Assembly (NCBI RefSeq): GCF_900607235.1
Contig: NZ_LR027855.1
Span: 211,821-275,820 of the forward strand
From: Olivibacter jilunii
GTDB taxonomy: Bacteria > Bacteroidota > Bacteroidia > Sphingobacteriales > Sphingobacteriaceae
Reading direction: 5' to 3'
DNA length: 64,000 bases
A program made the position numbers and the translations under genes. The first letter of the stretch is position 1. The number at the start of each line of letters is the position of its first letter. The notes under the pieces are model-generated. The model was not told where the DNA came from, searched no databases, and saw nothing but the letters and a program-made list of their open reading frames with translations. This document shows positions 25,615 to 34,640 of the stretch, in pieces.

Positions 25615-27233
25615 ATAACCCCCACGTTAAAAGCTTTCGTAATTGGACTCTGATTAGCGGCCTCGATCCCCATCGATATAACTTTTCTTGTGTCTAGCGG
25701 ATCAATAATCCCATCTATCCATAGACGCGCGGCTGCGTAGTAGGGAGTAGTCTGTCGATTATATCTAGCCGTAATTTCACCTAGGAGATCAGCCTCCGCT
25801 TGGTCACTTAAATTTTGCCCTTTTGCTTTCAGTGTTGCTTTTTGAATTTGCAACAAGGTTTTTGCTGCCTGCTCACCTCCCATCACAGCAATTTTTGCCG
25901 ATGGCCAGGCGTATATTAAGCGGGGATCGTAAGCTTTACCACACATGGCGTAATTTCCGGCCCCATAGGAATTTCCAATCACAACGGTAAATTTTGGCAC
26001 GACCGAATTTGCGACTGCATTCACCATTTTTGCTCCATCCTTAATGATTCCATCTTGTTCGGATTTACTGCCAACCATAAATCCGGTTACATCCTGTAAA
26101 AAAACAAGTGGTATTTTCTTCTGATTACAATTCATAATAAACCGTGCCGCTTTATCAGCCGCGTCTGAATAAATAACCCCTCCTATCTGCATTTCGCCCT
26201 TCTTATTTTTTATTACTTTCCGTTGATTGGCCACAATCCCTACTGCCCAGCCGTCAACCCTAGCCAAACCACATAAAATACTTTTTCCATATAAAGCCTT
26301 ATATTCATCAAATTCCGAATTGTCTACCAAGCGCTGTATGATTTCGGCCATGTCATAAGGTTTTTCTCGCAAGTTCGGAAGTAAACCATAAATTTCTTTT
26401 GAATCAAGTGCAGGAAGTACGGGCTTTATCCGGTTAAATCCGCTATTTAAAGGAGCGCTTAGTTTTTCAATAATACGTCGGATACTGTCCAAACAGCTTT
26501 TATCGTCCGGATGCTTATAGTCCGTCACCCCGGATATTTCACAGTGTGTCGTTGCACCGCCAAGTGTTTCGTTGTCCACCTCTTCACCGATAGCCGATTT
26601 TACCAAATAGGATCCCGCAAGAAAAACGGAGCCGGTACCATCTACAATCATCGCTTCGTCGCTCATCACCGGCAAATAAGCTCCACCGGCTACGCAAGAT
26701 CCCATAATAGCCGCTATTTGTACAATACCCTCGCTACTCATGCGCGCGTTGTTTCGAAAAATGCGTCCAAAGTGTTCTTTATCGGGAAATATTTCATCCT
26801 GCATGGGTAAGTAAACGCCCGCTGAGTCTACCAGGTAAATAATGGGCAATCGATTTTCCATAGCAATCTCCTGTGCGCGAAGATTTTTCTTGGCAGTTAA
26901 AGGGAACCAGGCACCAGCCTTGACGGTAGCATCGTTTGCTACCACGACACACTGCCTATTGGCAATATAACCCACCACTACCACTACACCGGCTGAGGGG
27001 CAGCCTCCCTGTTCCTCATAGAGGTTGTCTGCCGCCAGCGCCCCTATTTCCAACGAAGGTCGATCCTTATCGAGCAAATATTCAATCCGCTCTCTAGCCA
27101 ACATTTTACCCTTTTCATGCTGCTTTTTGCTTGCCGTCTCTCCGCCACCTAAAAAAACTTTTTTTAATCGACTTTTCAGTTCGTAAACAGCCTGCTTGTT
27201 AACATCTTCGTTTATATTAAAATCGAGGTTCAT
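25605..27233 (-). CDS. acyl-CoA carboxylase beta subunit (methylcrotonyl-CoA carboxylase type)
   Basis: 542 residues from the ATG at 27233. Carboxyltransferase subunit of a biotin-dependent acyl-CoA carboxylase. GKMLARERIEYLLD, EQGGCPSAGVVVV, VDSAGVYLPMQ, MGSCVAGGAYLP and FLQDVTGFMVGSKSEQDG follow methylcrotonyl-CoA carboxylase beta subunits (leucine degradation) closely; propionyl- or geranyl-CoA enzymes are less likely. The biotin-carrying alpha subunit is not in this window, so the partner must be encoded elsewhere. Confidence 0.9.
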   Translation of the reverse strand: MNLDFNINEDVNKQAVYELKSRLKKVFLGGGETASKKQHEKGKMLARERIEYLLDKDRPSLEIGALAADNLYEEQGGCPSAGVVVVVGYIANRQCVVVANDATVKAGAWFPLTAKKNLRAQEIAMENRLPIIYLVDSAGVYLPMQDEIFPDKEHFGRIFRNNARMSSEGIVQIAAIMGSCVAGGAYLPVMSDEAMIVDGTGSVFLAGSYLVKSAIGEEVDNETLGGATTHCEISGVTDYKHPDDKSCLDSIRRIIEKLSAPLNSGFNRIKPVLPALDSKEIYGLLPNLREKPYDMAEIIQRLVDNSEFDEYKALYGKSILCGLARVDGWAVGIVANQRKVIKNKKGEMQIGGVIYSDAADKAARFIMNCNQKKIPLVFLQDVTGFMVGSKSEQDGIIKDGAKMVNAVANSVVPKFTVVIGNSYGAGNYAMCGKAYDPRLIYAWPSAKIAVMGGEQAAKTLLQIQKATLKAKGQNLSDQAEADLLGEITARYNRQTTPYYAAARLWIDGIIDPLDTRKVISMGIEAANQSPITKAFNVGVMQV

Positions 27234-27345
27234 AAGTTTAGCGTTTATGGTTAGCAATTAGCTATAGCTTTCTTTCATTCGAAGATAATTCATTCTCGAA
27301 TATCAACGTTTTGGCTCTGATTATACAATAACCCGGAACGTAGCG

Positions 27346-28383
27346 CTATACATGCTGGTTTACCAGCTTTGATTCCAATACTATTTTCCGACCCTGTTTA
27401 ATGCCTGAATCATCGGCGTTCTCTTCGGTATCTCTGTCTATCAATTCGAATAACATTTCAGCTGCAAGCGCTCCCTGTTTTCCCGGTAATTGCTCAATGG
27501 AAGCCATGGGTGGGTTTTCCATATATTTCCATATGGGGTAGTTCGCATAACTGATAAAAAATATATCTTGGTTAACCGTCAATCCTTTGCTACGCACCGC
27601 ATTCATCGCATCCAAGGTAACATAGTCGTTAAACGAAACGACAGCGGAGGGTCTCTCACTTAAGTTAATCAATTGCAGTGTTGCATCGGTATTTCCCTTT
27701 TCCGACAAATCGGTATAAACAATATAATCGCGATTTAAGGGAATACCGTTATTAACCAACGCATCAATAAATGCCTCCTCTCTTTCTTTGCTTGCGGGTA
27801 AATGGGCCGGTCCATTGATAAAGGCGATCCCCCGATGCCCACAGGAGGCAAATGTATCAATGGCCTCCTTCATTCCTGTTTTCAGATTACTAACAATAGC
27901 GTTAATCTGCACCAAATCGGGTACGCAATCGAAAAAAACAACCGGAATGCCTGCATTTCTCAATATTTCAATATACTCAAATTCGCGTGTGTTTTTGGCG
28001 GAAGAAAGGATAATTCCGTCTACACGATGCACTTTCATGGTATTGATAATTTTCAGCTCTCTTTCGGGATCATCCAATGATTGGCCAAGAATGACTGTGT
28101 AATTGCGGCTATTCGCAAAATTCTCAATTTCACTTATGGCCGCAGAAAAGAAAGCTTCGGATAAACTTGGCAAAATAACGCCTATAGTGAATGTTTTTCG
28201 CTGTTTGAAAAATATTGCGGTTCTGTTCGGCTCGTAGTTCAATTCCTCAGCTAATTTCTTTACTCGCATCGTGGTAATTAACCCGATGCTGGGATGATCA
28301 TTAAGCGCACGGGAAACAGTTGAGGTGGATATCTTTAACCGTTTGGCGATTTCCTTAATCGTTGGTTGTTTGCCTTTATTCAT
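27346..28383 (-). CDS. LacI family transcriptional regulator
   Basis: 345 residues. The N-terminal helix-turn-helix is clear (TIKEIAKRLKISTSTVSRAL) with the hinge VKKLAEELNYEPNRTA, followed by a periplasmic-binding-protein-like effector domain (about 60-335). It represses sugar genes in most family members. A perfect dyad lies 39 bases upstream of its start. Candidate targets in the window are the paired LacI-type boxes at 19043-19084; the link is by site type only. Downstream is the carboxylase gene, upstream a HAD-like gene on the same strand. Confidence 0.92.
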   Translation of the reverse strand: MNKGKQPTIKEIAKRLKISTSTVSRALNDHPSIGLITTMRVKKLAEELNYEPNRTAIFFKQRKTFTIGVILPSLSEAFFSAAISEIENFANSRNYTVILGQSLDDPERELKIINTMKVHRVDGIILSSAKNTREFEYIEILRNAGIPVVFFDCVPDLVQINAIVSNLKTGMKEAIDTFASCGHRGIAFINGPAHLPASKEREEAFIDALVNNGIPLNRDYIVYTDLSEKGNTDATLQLINLSERPSAVVSFNDYVTLDAMNAVRSKGLTVNQDIFFISYANYPIWKYMENPPMASIEQLPGKQGALAAEMLFELIDRDTEENADDSGIKQGRKIVLESKLVNQHV

Positions 28384-28421
28384 AAAATACCAGAATTAAA
28401 AGCCTTCTTGTAGGCGGATCA

Positions 28422-28441
28422 GTAATCGTTTAGACGATTAC
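28422..28441. promoter_or_regulatory. dyad operator upstream of the LacI gene
   Basis: GTAATCGT-TTAG-ACGATTAC, 8-bp perfect arms. Located 39-58 bases upstream of the LacI ATG (minus strand) and downstream of the HAD-like gene stop. Likely an autoregulatory site. Confidence 0.5.
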
Positions 28442-28477
28442 CTGAAATTAGCTGCAATGTACAAAATCTTTTGATCA

Positions 28478-29107
28478 TTAGTGCCGGTCGGTCTTCAACA
28501 ATGACTCGACCGGAAGATAATCAATTCCTGCTTTAAGAATCTCTTCAGTAGGCTCCCGGTTCCGACTAATGATAAGCACGTCCTCCAAACGAAGATGATT
28601 ATCACGAAGAAGATACTCAAGCGGATCGGTAACTCCCTGTAAGGCAAGCTCATCATAAAAGTACATCTTTATATAGCTACTTAAGGGGCCCCAATCAATT
28701 TGCTTTAATTTATTCAGTTGCATCAACGGATTTCCCTTCGTTAAAACAAAAATTCTCTTTTCGTCCTTCGTGATTTCCAATAGTAAATGTTTTACCTCTT
28801 CGAAGAGTAATAATTTTAGCGGCAATTGAGCATTTACGTGGATTCTTTTAAAATTTTCAAGATACTTTGCGTCGATTCCAAACACAGCTGCTGCCCGTTG
28901 AAAAATTTCTTCTTTCCCGTGATGCTCATATACTTTTTTCATGAAAGCAGTTAAATCGTTCGCCGGTGGCACTGTTTCCGTATATTCCAATAAATGAGCG
29001 AACAGATAATATACCTGCAAGAGATAATCCTTTTCCGGATAGAGCACATCATCTACCTCGAAAATAAAGGCCTTTTTGTTCTGATCTAGATCTTTATACG
29101 TAAGCAT
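28478..29107 (-). CDS. HAD-superfamily-like protein with degenerate active site
   Basis: 209 residues with HAD phosphatase layout: motif I region FEVDDVLYPEKDY at about 15, an alpha-helical cap, motif II VLTKGN near 122, then VLIISRNREPTEEILKAG in the motif IV position. In active HAD enzymes motif I is D-x-D-x-T/V; here the nucleophile position holds Glu (E-V-D-D-V) and the acidic pair of motif IV (GD-x-x-D) is absent. It is probably not a working phosphatase by the standard mechanism. Lies 29 bases after the Rossmann-like gene and likely cotranscribed with it. Confidence 0.7.
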   Translation of the reverse strand: MLTYKDLDQNKKAFIFEVDDVLYPEKDYLLQVYYLFAHLLEYTETVPPANDLTAFMKKVYEHHGKEEIFQRAAAVFGIDAKYLENFKRIHVNAQLPLKLLLFEEVKHLLLEITKDEKRIFVLTKGNPLMQLNKLKQIDWGPLSSYIKMYFYDELALQGVTDPLEYLLRDNHLRLEDVLIISRNREPTEEILKAGIDYLPVESLLKTDRH

Positions 29108-29136
29108 TTTTCAGTTACAGAATAAGCCATCCCTGG

Positions 29137-29616
29137 CTATGCCAAACAACAAAAAAAGAGTTCCTCCCCACCGTCTGAGACTACGCATACGCCCGACTCG
29201 TTTTCCAAGCTTTCAATCGGTTCTCCTTGACCTGCTATTTTGCCTTTGAGTAAAACCGTTGTGTTCAGATCTTTGCCCGGGTTGACAATAAATTCAACGA
29301 TCTCTAAAAGTCGGTGCGACGGTACTGCCAATTGTATTCCGTATTCTGCAAACAAATCTTTACATGCAGCAAGCTGTACGATTTCGTCCTTTCTCAAAGG
29401 AATTATAAGGTCTGATTCGTTGCTGATACCCACCTTTAATAGTTCGTGATTAAACGATGCGCTGCTGCCGGATGGTATTACTACATACCTTCCTCCTGCA
29501 ATTAACAAATCAGGGATAGCTACATTATCACCGAATATCACCTTATCCTCCGCAGAAAATACACGTGCAAGTTTCTGTGCGAGCGCACTCATCCCTCCAG
29601 TAATCAAAATATTCAT
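29137..29616 (-). CDS. Rossmann-like protein, possible pre-ATP-grasp domain
   Basis: 159 residues from the ATG at 29616. Begins MNILITGGMSALAQKLARVF, a beta strand-Gly loop-helix that resembles the nucleotide-sensing start of pre-ATP-grasp or NAD(P)-binding domains, followed by NESDLIIPLRKDEI and a late strand/loop pattern. In ATP-grasp ligases such a domain precedes the catalytic part, which is missing here, so it is a stand-alone domain of unknown job. Neighbours on the same strand are the degenerate HAD gene and a LolD-type ATPase. Confidence 0.55.
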   Translation of the reverse strand: MNILITGGMSALAQKLARVFSAEDKVIFGDNVAIPDLLIAGGRYVVIPSGSSASFNHELLKVGISNESDLIIPLRKDEIVQLAACKDLFAEYGIQLAVPSHRLLEIVEFIVNPGKDLNTTVLLKGKIAGQGEPIESLENESGVCVVSDGGEELFFCCLA

Positions 29617-29665
29617 CAAAATCAGTTTAGCATAAATTTAAGGATACCTTCGTCCGTCTATAACT

Positions 29666-30316
29666 TTAAACAATCAAACCATCCTTCATGTGCACAGTAC
29701 GATCCGAAATATCAGCCAGGTGTTCATTATGCGTTACTATAACGAAAGTTTGTTGCAATTCATTCCTCAATTGTACGAAAAGATGGTGCAAGGCCTCGGC
29801 ATTTTCCGAATCCAAATTGCCCGACGGCTCATCGGCTAAAATAATGGATGGATTATTCATCAGGGCGCGTGCTACGGATACTCGCTGTTGTTCGCCACCG
29901 GATAAAGCATTGGGTTTATGGTCTGCTCGGGCTCCTACCTGAAGGATATCTAACAATTGTTTTGCTCTTTTTTCACTCTCAGATTTTCCTTTCCCGGCAA
30001 TGAATGCAGGTATGCAAATGTTCTCCAAGGCAGTAAACTCAGGAAGCAAATGATGAAATTGAAAAATAAAACCTATATGTTTATTCCGAAAGGCGCTTAA
30101 TTTATTGGGAGAAAGTTTGGGCAACTCAGTTCCATTCAGCACCACCTCACCCCCATCCGGCATATCTAATGATCCAAGAATATGCAGGAAAGTACTCTTG
30201 CCCGCTCCGGAGGCTCCTACGATGCTAACAATCTCACCCTTTCTGACCTCCAGGTCAACGCCTTTTAAAATTTGGAGGTTACCGTATGCCTTTTTTATAC
30301 CTCGAGCGCTCAACAT
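29666..30316 (-). CDS. ABC transporter ATP-binding protein, LolD type
   Basis: 216 residues from the ATG at 30316 (MLSARGIKK). Complete ABC ATPase: Walker [11 protein letters not shown]-loop [10 protein letters not shown], signature [15 protein letters not shown], Walker [13 protein letters not shown] and the switch His in VTHNEH. The [15 protein letters not shown] segment is typical of LolD, the ATPase for lipoprotein release from the inner membrane. The LolC/E-type permease is not adjacent, as is common in this phylum. 22 bases separate it from the upstream importer ATPase gene. Confidence 0.88.
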   Translation of the reverse strand: MLSARGIKKAYGNLQILKGVDLEVRKGEIVSIVGASGAGKSTFLHILGSLDMPDGGEVVLNGTELPKLSPNKLSAFRNKHIGFIFQFHHLLPEFTALENICIPAFIAGKGKSESEKRAKQLLDILQVGARADHKPNALSGGEQQRVSVARALMNNPSIILADEPSGNLDSENAEALHHLFVQLRNELQQTFVIVTHNEHLADISDRTVHMKDGLIV

Positions 30317-30338
30317 AGGGCGAATATACAAGTTTTAT

Positions 30339-31094
30339 TCAATCCTCATTAAACCATTCATATAAATCTTGCGGCTTTAACCGGTGTTTCTCCTCGTTCG
30401 ACAAATCTCGCTTGATTCGACCATGCGATAGCTGTACCAAGCGATTGCCATAGCTAAGAGCTTCTCTCATGTTATGGGTTATAAATAGTACTGCAAGTTG
30501 ATAATCTGCGATTAGCTTGCTCGCCAACTCCATAACGCGAGCGGCAGATCGTGGGTCGAGCGCAGCGGTGGGTTCATCCAAAAGCAGCAATTTAACATCG
30601 CTCATAACTGTCATCAGCAAAGTTAAAGCCTGCCGCTGCCCACCACTTAGTAAACCCATTGGTTGATGTATTTTGTTTTCCAAGCCCATATCGAGTAACC
30701 GCACCTGCTCCCTCACCCGCTCCTTAAAAGCGGTATTGACGCCAATAGTAAGTTTTTTCGCTTTTCCACGCAGGGAAGCCAATCTAAAATTGTCCAAGAT
30801 GCTCAATTCCGGAGCAGTACCTTGCAATGGGTTCTGAAAAACCCGTGCTATCCATCGGCTCCGCCGGTAATCTGCCATTTGATTTAGCAATTCATCATTT
30901 AATCTAATTTCGCCATTGTCAGCCCAGATCGTACCGGCAATTAGATTTTGCAGCGTACTTTTACCAGATCCATTTGCGCCTACTACGGACACAAATTCCC
31001 CCGAGGACACGGTAAAAGACAAACGGTCCAGCGCACGGATCTCATTCGGCCGATTAGGGAAAAAAGTTTTACTTACATTATTGAGAACCAGCAT
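30339..31094 (-). CDS. ABC transporter ATP-binding protein (COG1101 type)
   Basis: 251 residues from the ATG at 31094; the frame's TTG at 31100 overlaps the permease stop. Walker A GANGSGKST, signature LSGGQRQALTLLM, Walker B LLLLDEPTAALD and H-loop ITHNM are all present. The relaxed signature and the permease and binding protein directly upstream identify the three-gene importer known from TrpXYZ-type (COG2984/COG4120/COG1101) systems, for which tryptophan or tyrosine uptake has been proposed. Confidence 0.9.
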   Translation of the reverse strand: MLVLNNVSKTFFPNRPNEIRALDRLSFTVSSGEFVSVVGANGSGKSTLQNLIAGTIWADNGEIRLNDELLNQMADYRRSRWIARVFQNPLQGTAPELSILDNFRLASLRGKAKKLTIGVNTAFKERVREQVRLLDMGLENKIHQPMGLLSGGQRQALTLLMTVMSDVKLLLLDEPTAALDPRSAARVMELASKLIADYQLAVLFITHNMREALSYGNRLVQLSHGRIKRDLSNEEKHRLKPQDLYEWFNED

Positions 31095-31096
31095 AA

Positions 31097-31972
31097 TCAA
31101 CGTTTTAGCGAACCTTTCAGAAAATTACCTTGAGGCAAAGCAACAATTAGTAACACAAAACAAGAGGTAAACAGTTTGAGAAGAGAAGAATCTATACCCA
31201 GACTTAATGTAAAGGCTAGTACTAACTGAAAAATAACCACACCAATGATGACCATGCCGAGATTAATCCATACTTTATCTGTGGGCAGCAATTTGATAAT
31301 AGTTTCCGCAATCATTACGGAACCTAAACCACTGATAACAATCCCAATGCCCATGTTGATGTCAGTAAAACCCTGAAACTGGGCAATCAACGAACCGCTA
31401 AAAGCAACCAATGCATTCGTAATCGCCAAGCCAATCCATTTTATTTTGAAGGTGTTTACCCCCAGCGATCTCACCATGATTTCATTATTCCCTGTGGCTC
31501 GCATCGCAATGCCGAAGTCAGTCCGCAATAAATAGTTGAGTATAACGACTAGTATGACAACCACCGTACCGGCAATCAGGAACGTATTGGAATTAGCATC
31601 TTGCACCAGTGTGATGGAAAAAAGATTCTTGTAGCTTAAGAGCGGAATGTTGGAACGTCCCAACAGGGTAAGATTAACAGAATATAAAGCGGTCATTACC
31701 AAAATACCCGCCAATAAGGCATTAATTTTTAGCTTCGTATGAATAAGTGCCGTGCAACTACCCGCAATGGCACCTGCCAGTAGAATAAGCGGGACTAGTA
31801 TAAAAAGGGATAGCTGATGGCTTATACCCAACGCGCATATTACTGCGCCCAGCGTATAACTCCCATCGGTAGTGATATCAGGAAAATTGAAAATCTTCAT
31901 CGTTAGATAGATCCCCAACCCCATGGGTACAAAACATAGACCTTGTAGTATAGCAGCGAAATAAAAATCCAT
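31097..31972 (-). CDS. ABC transporter permease (COG4120 type)
   Basis: 291 residues, eight or nine hydrophobic segments, no signal peptide. Belongs to the branched-chain-amino-acid-permease-like fold; LAGILVMTALYSVNL and AMRATGNNEIMVRSLGVN are characteristic of the group, the latter being the likely ATPase-contact loop. Inner-membrane channel of the importer. The stop is two bases before the ATPase start, and the binding-protein gene ends 15 bases upstream. Confidence 0.88.
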   Translation of the reverse strand: MDFYFAAILQGLCFVPMGLGIYLTMKIFNFPDITTDGSYTLGAVICALGISHQLSLFILVPLILLAGAIAGSCTALIHTKLKINALLAGILVMTALYSVNLTLLGRSNIPLLSYKNLFSITLVQDANSNTFLIAGTVVVILVVILNYLLRTDFGIAMRATGNNEIMVRSLGVNTFKIKWIGLAITNALVAFSGSLIAQFQGFTDINMGIGIVISGLGSVMIAETIIKLLPTDKVWINLGMVIIGVVIFQLVLAFTLSLGIDSSLLKLFTSCFVLLIVALPQGNFLKGSLKR

Positions 31973-31987
31973 GCAGTTGAAGAAAAT

Positions 31988-32962
31988 TTATAGCTTTTCG
32001 AAATTTTCCGAGAATGTTAGTCCGAATCGAGTCGCTGCGGCTCCATTATATACCCTTCTTCTTATCTTGACTTTTTCAACCGTTAACTTATCTGTTTTCT
32101 TTGACTTCAGAAATTTAGCGGCTTCTTGCCCTGCCTGGTATCCCCATTGATAGATATCGGCACCATAAGCAGCTACAGCCCCTCTTTTTACCAGTCCGAC
32201 TTCACTTGTAAAAACCGGAATTCCACGCTCATTACAATTATTTAAGATAGTTTCGAAAGCTGCGAAAACAGTATTGTCGGGGTTAGCGAAAAAAGCATCT
32301 ATTTTTCTTTTCAAGAGTGCACGCACGACTAGCTGAGCATCAGCGGAAGTGTTTAGCGGTAAGGCGATTAGTTCAACCTGCTTTTGCTTCGCCAACTTAT
32401 CCAGTCGGTTAAAGGCGTCAACTGACTGCTGTTCAGCTTGGTTATAGATCATACCAATGCGTAGATTATCCTTTTTTTTTGGTTTGACGACTTGTTGAAT
32501 AATAGCAAAGGATGTGTCGATATAATTCAGATCTTCGCCGACACCAAAAAGATTATCAGGCCCTTTTTTCTTTTCATTTATCAGTCCCAATATTTGCGGC
32601 ATAGCGGTAACGCACATGAATATCGGGATGTTTTTTATTCGCTGCACAGTAGCCAAGGTTGACATGGTTGTACTGGTTCCAATACAATCCACCTCTTCCG
32701 ACTGCATATAACTTACTATTTGGTTCATGGCTCCCATATCGCCCTGCGCGTTCTTTGCGATGATTTCTACTGTCTTATTTTGTTCGCTAAAACCACTTGC
32801 TGCCAGGGCTTCTATAAAACCTTTGCGGGCATCGCCAATAGTAGCATCTTCGAAGGCTTCGATAAATCCAACTCGGGGAACACCTCCTTGCTTTTTTGGA
32901 TTATTACAAGAAATGAACCCGATGGCAAACAATAATAAGATCAAAAATCTGTTATATTTCAT
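31988..32962 (-). CDS. ABC transporter substrate-binding lipoprotein (COG2984 type)
   Basis: 324 residues. A short signal peptide ends in the lipobox FISC (Cys at about 19), so it should be tethered to a membrane facing the periplasm. The mature part has two Rossmann-like lobes with VPRVGFIEAFEDATIGDARKGF (parts VGFIEAF, RKGFIEAL), LRIGMIYNQAEQQSV and PVFTSEVGLVKRGAVAAYG as in COG2984 proteins. First gene of the importer operon. Ligand not known. Confidence 0.88.
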   Translation of the reverse strand: MKYNRFLILLLFAIGFISCNNPKKQGGVPRVGFIEAFEDATIGDARKGFIEALAASGFSEQNKTVEIIAKNAQGDMGAMNQIVSYMQSEEVDCIGTSTTMSTLATVQRIKNIPIFMCVTAMPQILGLINEKKKGPDNLFGVGEDLNYIDTSFAIIQQVVKPKKKDNLRIGMIYNQAEQQSVDAFNRLDKLAKQKQVELIALPLNTSADAQLVVRALLKRKIDAFFANPDNTVFAAFETILNNCNERGIPVFTSEVGLVKRGAVAAYGADIYQWGYQAGQEAAKFLKSKKTDKLTVEKVKIRRRVYNGAAATRFGLTFSENFEKL

Positions 32963-33286
32963 ATGTAAATAATCTGTTTTTTATGGCCATATGGAATATC
33001 CACTTTATTTTTATCTGCATCCGTGTTTGAATAGCCTGTAATACATGGATATTTTATTCGTATATAAAATTTGTTCCTTTGTGTTACTACAACAATGAGC
33101 TTACACAGTTTCTGCCATAAACGTTACATGGCATACTTAGGACGTTGCAATTTACAAGAATATACTGTACACTTGACTTATTTTGTTGAGAAAATAGCGT
33201 TCTCGGATAAACAATGTCATCTTTAACCAGTAACAACTAATTTAAAAAAAAGTTAAACAAAACAAACAAACTTGAATCACATCCTT
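32963..33286. other. divergent intergenic region, no gene seen
   Basis: 324 AT-rich bases between the importer operon (minus) and the aminotransferase (plus). It must hold both promoters. A plus-strand TTCCTTTG near 33073 is one base off a -7 box. No hairpin, repeat or RNA gene recognised. Confidence 0.45.
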
Positions 33287-34435
33287 ATGATCAACGTTCT
33301 ATCTAAACTTCCTAACGTAAGCAATTCTATTTTCAGCACGATGACTGCCTTAGCCAATGAGCATGGAGCAATCAATCTCTCGCAGGGTTTTCCTGATTTT
33401 GACTGCTCCCCTAAGCTTATTGATTTAACCCAAACTTATATGAAAAAGGGACTGAATCAATACGCTCCTATGCCAGGGGTTTTGCAGCTACGTGAAAAAA
33501 TAGCCGAGATGGTGGAAAAGCAACAGCATGCGATTTATCATCCAGACAAGGAAATCACCATTACAGCAGGTGCAACGCAAGCCATATTTACCGCTATTGC
33601 CAGTATTATTCGACCGGATGACGAGGTGATTTGTTTTGATCCCTGTTACGATAGTTACGCGCCTGCAATCGATTTATGTGGAGGAATGGTAAAAACTGTT
33701 TCTTTATTGCCTAACAGCTTTAATATCAATTGGGACGATGTCAAGAAGGTCTTTTCACATAAGACAAAGCTTATTATTATCAATACACCGCATAATCCTA
33801 CCTCGGCTACGCTAACTGACGCCGATATGAAACAATTGATAAAACTTACACAGGGAACGGATATATTTATCATTAGCGATGAAGTTTATGACAAGGTTGT
33901 ATTTGATGGCAAGAAACATATTAGTGTAGCAAGTTATCCCGAACTACGGGAACGCAGCTTCGTAATCTCTTCTTTTGGAAAAATGTTTCACATAACCGGC
34001 TGGAAAATTGGGTATTGTCTTGCTCCTGAAAAACTGACCGTTGAATTTCGGAAGGTTCACCAATATTTGGTATTCAGCGTAAATACCCCCGTTCAATATG
34101 CCTTGGCCGATTTCTTGATGGACGAAAGTGAATACCTCTTACTTAGCAAATTCTTCCAGGAGAAGAGGGACTTTTTCGTCAATGCGCTCCGTTCAACGCC
34201 TTTTGAGATACTTCCTGCATCGGGATCTTACTTTTTGTTAGCCAATTACGATAAAATAAGCGACAAAGGTGATCTTGACTTTACAAAGGAACTGACGGTC
34301 AACTATGGCGTCGCAACTATTCCATTATCCGTGTTTTACAAAAACCGATTGGACAGACACTATATAAGATTTTGTTTTGCAAAAAAACACGAAACCTTGG
34401 AAAAAGCCGTTGAAAATTTAGCACGAATTAAATAA
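33287..34435 (+). CDS. methionine aminotransferase-type PLP enzyme
   Basis: 382 residues from the ATG at 33287; the frame begins at a TTG 15 bases earlier. Fold-type I aminotransferase resembling E. coli YbdL and glutamine transaminase K. NLSQGFPDFD at the substrate gate, YAPMPGVLQLREKIA, NTPHNPTSA, ISDEVYDKVVF and SSFGKMFHITGWKIGY with the PLP Lys near residue 231 are visible. These enzymes transaminate methionine and aromatic amino acids with glutamine or 2-oxo acids. The omega-amidase gene that follows supports a glutamine-linked role. Confidence 0.9.
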   Translation: MINVLSKLPNVSNSIFSTMTALANEHGAINLSQGFPDFDCSPKLIDLTQTYMKKGLNQYAPMPGVLQLREKIAEMVEKQQHAIYHPDKEITITAGATQAIFTAIASIIRPDDEVICFDPCYDSYAPAIDLCGGMVKTVSLLPNSFNINWDDVKKVFSHKTKLIIINTPHNPTSATLTDADMKQLIKLTQGTDIFIISDEVYDKVVFDGKKHISVASYPELRERSFVISSFGKMFHITGWKIGYCLAPEKLTVEFRKVHQYLVFSVNTPVQYALADFLMDESEYLLLSKFFQEKRDFFVNALRSTPFEILPASGSYFLLANYDKISDKGDLDFTKELTVNYGVATIPLSVFYKNRLDRHYIRFCFAKKHETLEKAVENLARIK

Positions 34436-34640
34436 CACGCTTTTTTTGGCTTTGATGGCGTTTCAGTATCATACACTAAATAGTGAACAAAAAGATTAAT
34501 TGAGAAATTAAGATATTTACAAACTTTCGTTAATTTAGTATATTACGGTGCATCGTTAGTACTAAAGACATCCGACTATCACTAACCTATTCATTAGACG
34601 ATAAAGGATATCCTTAACGAAAAATGAATAATTACTTTAA

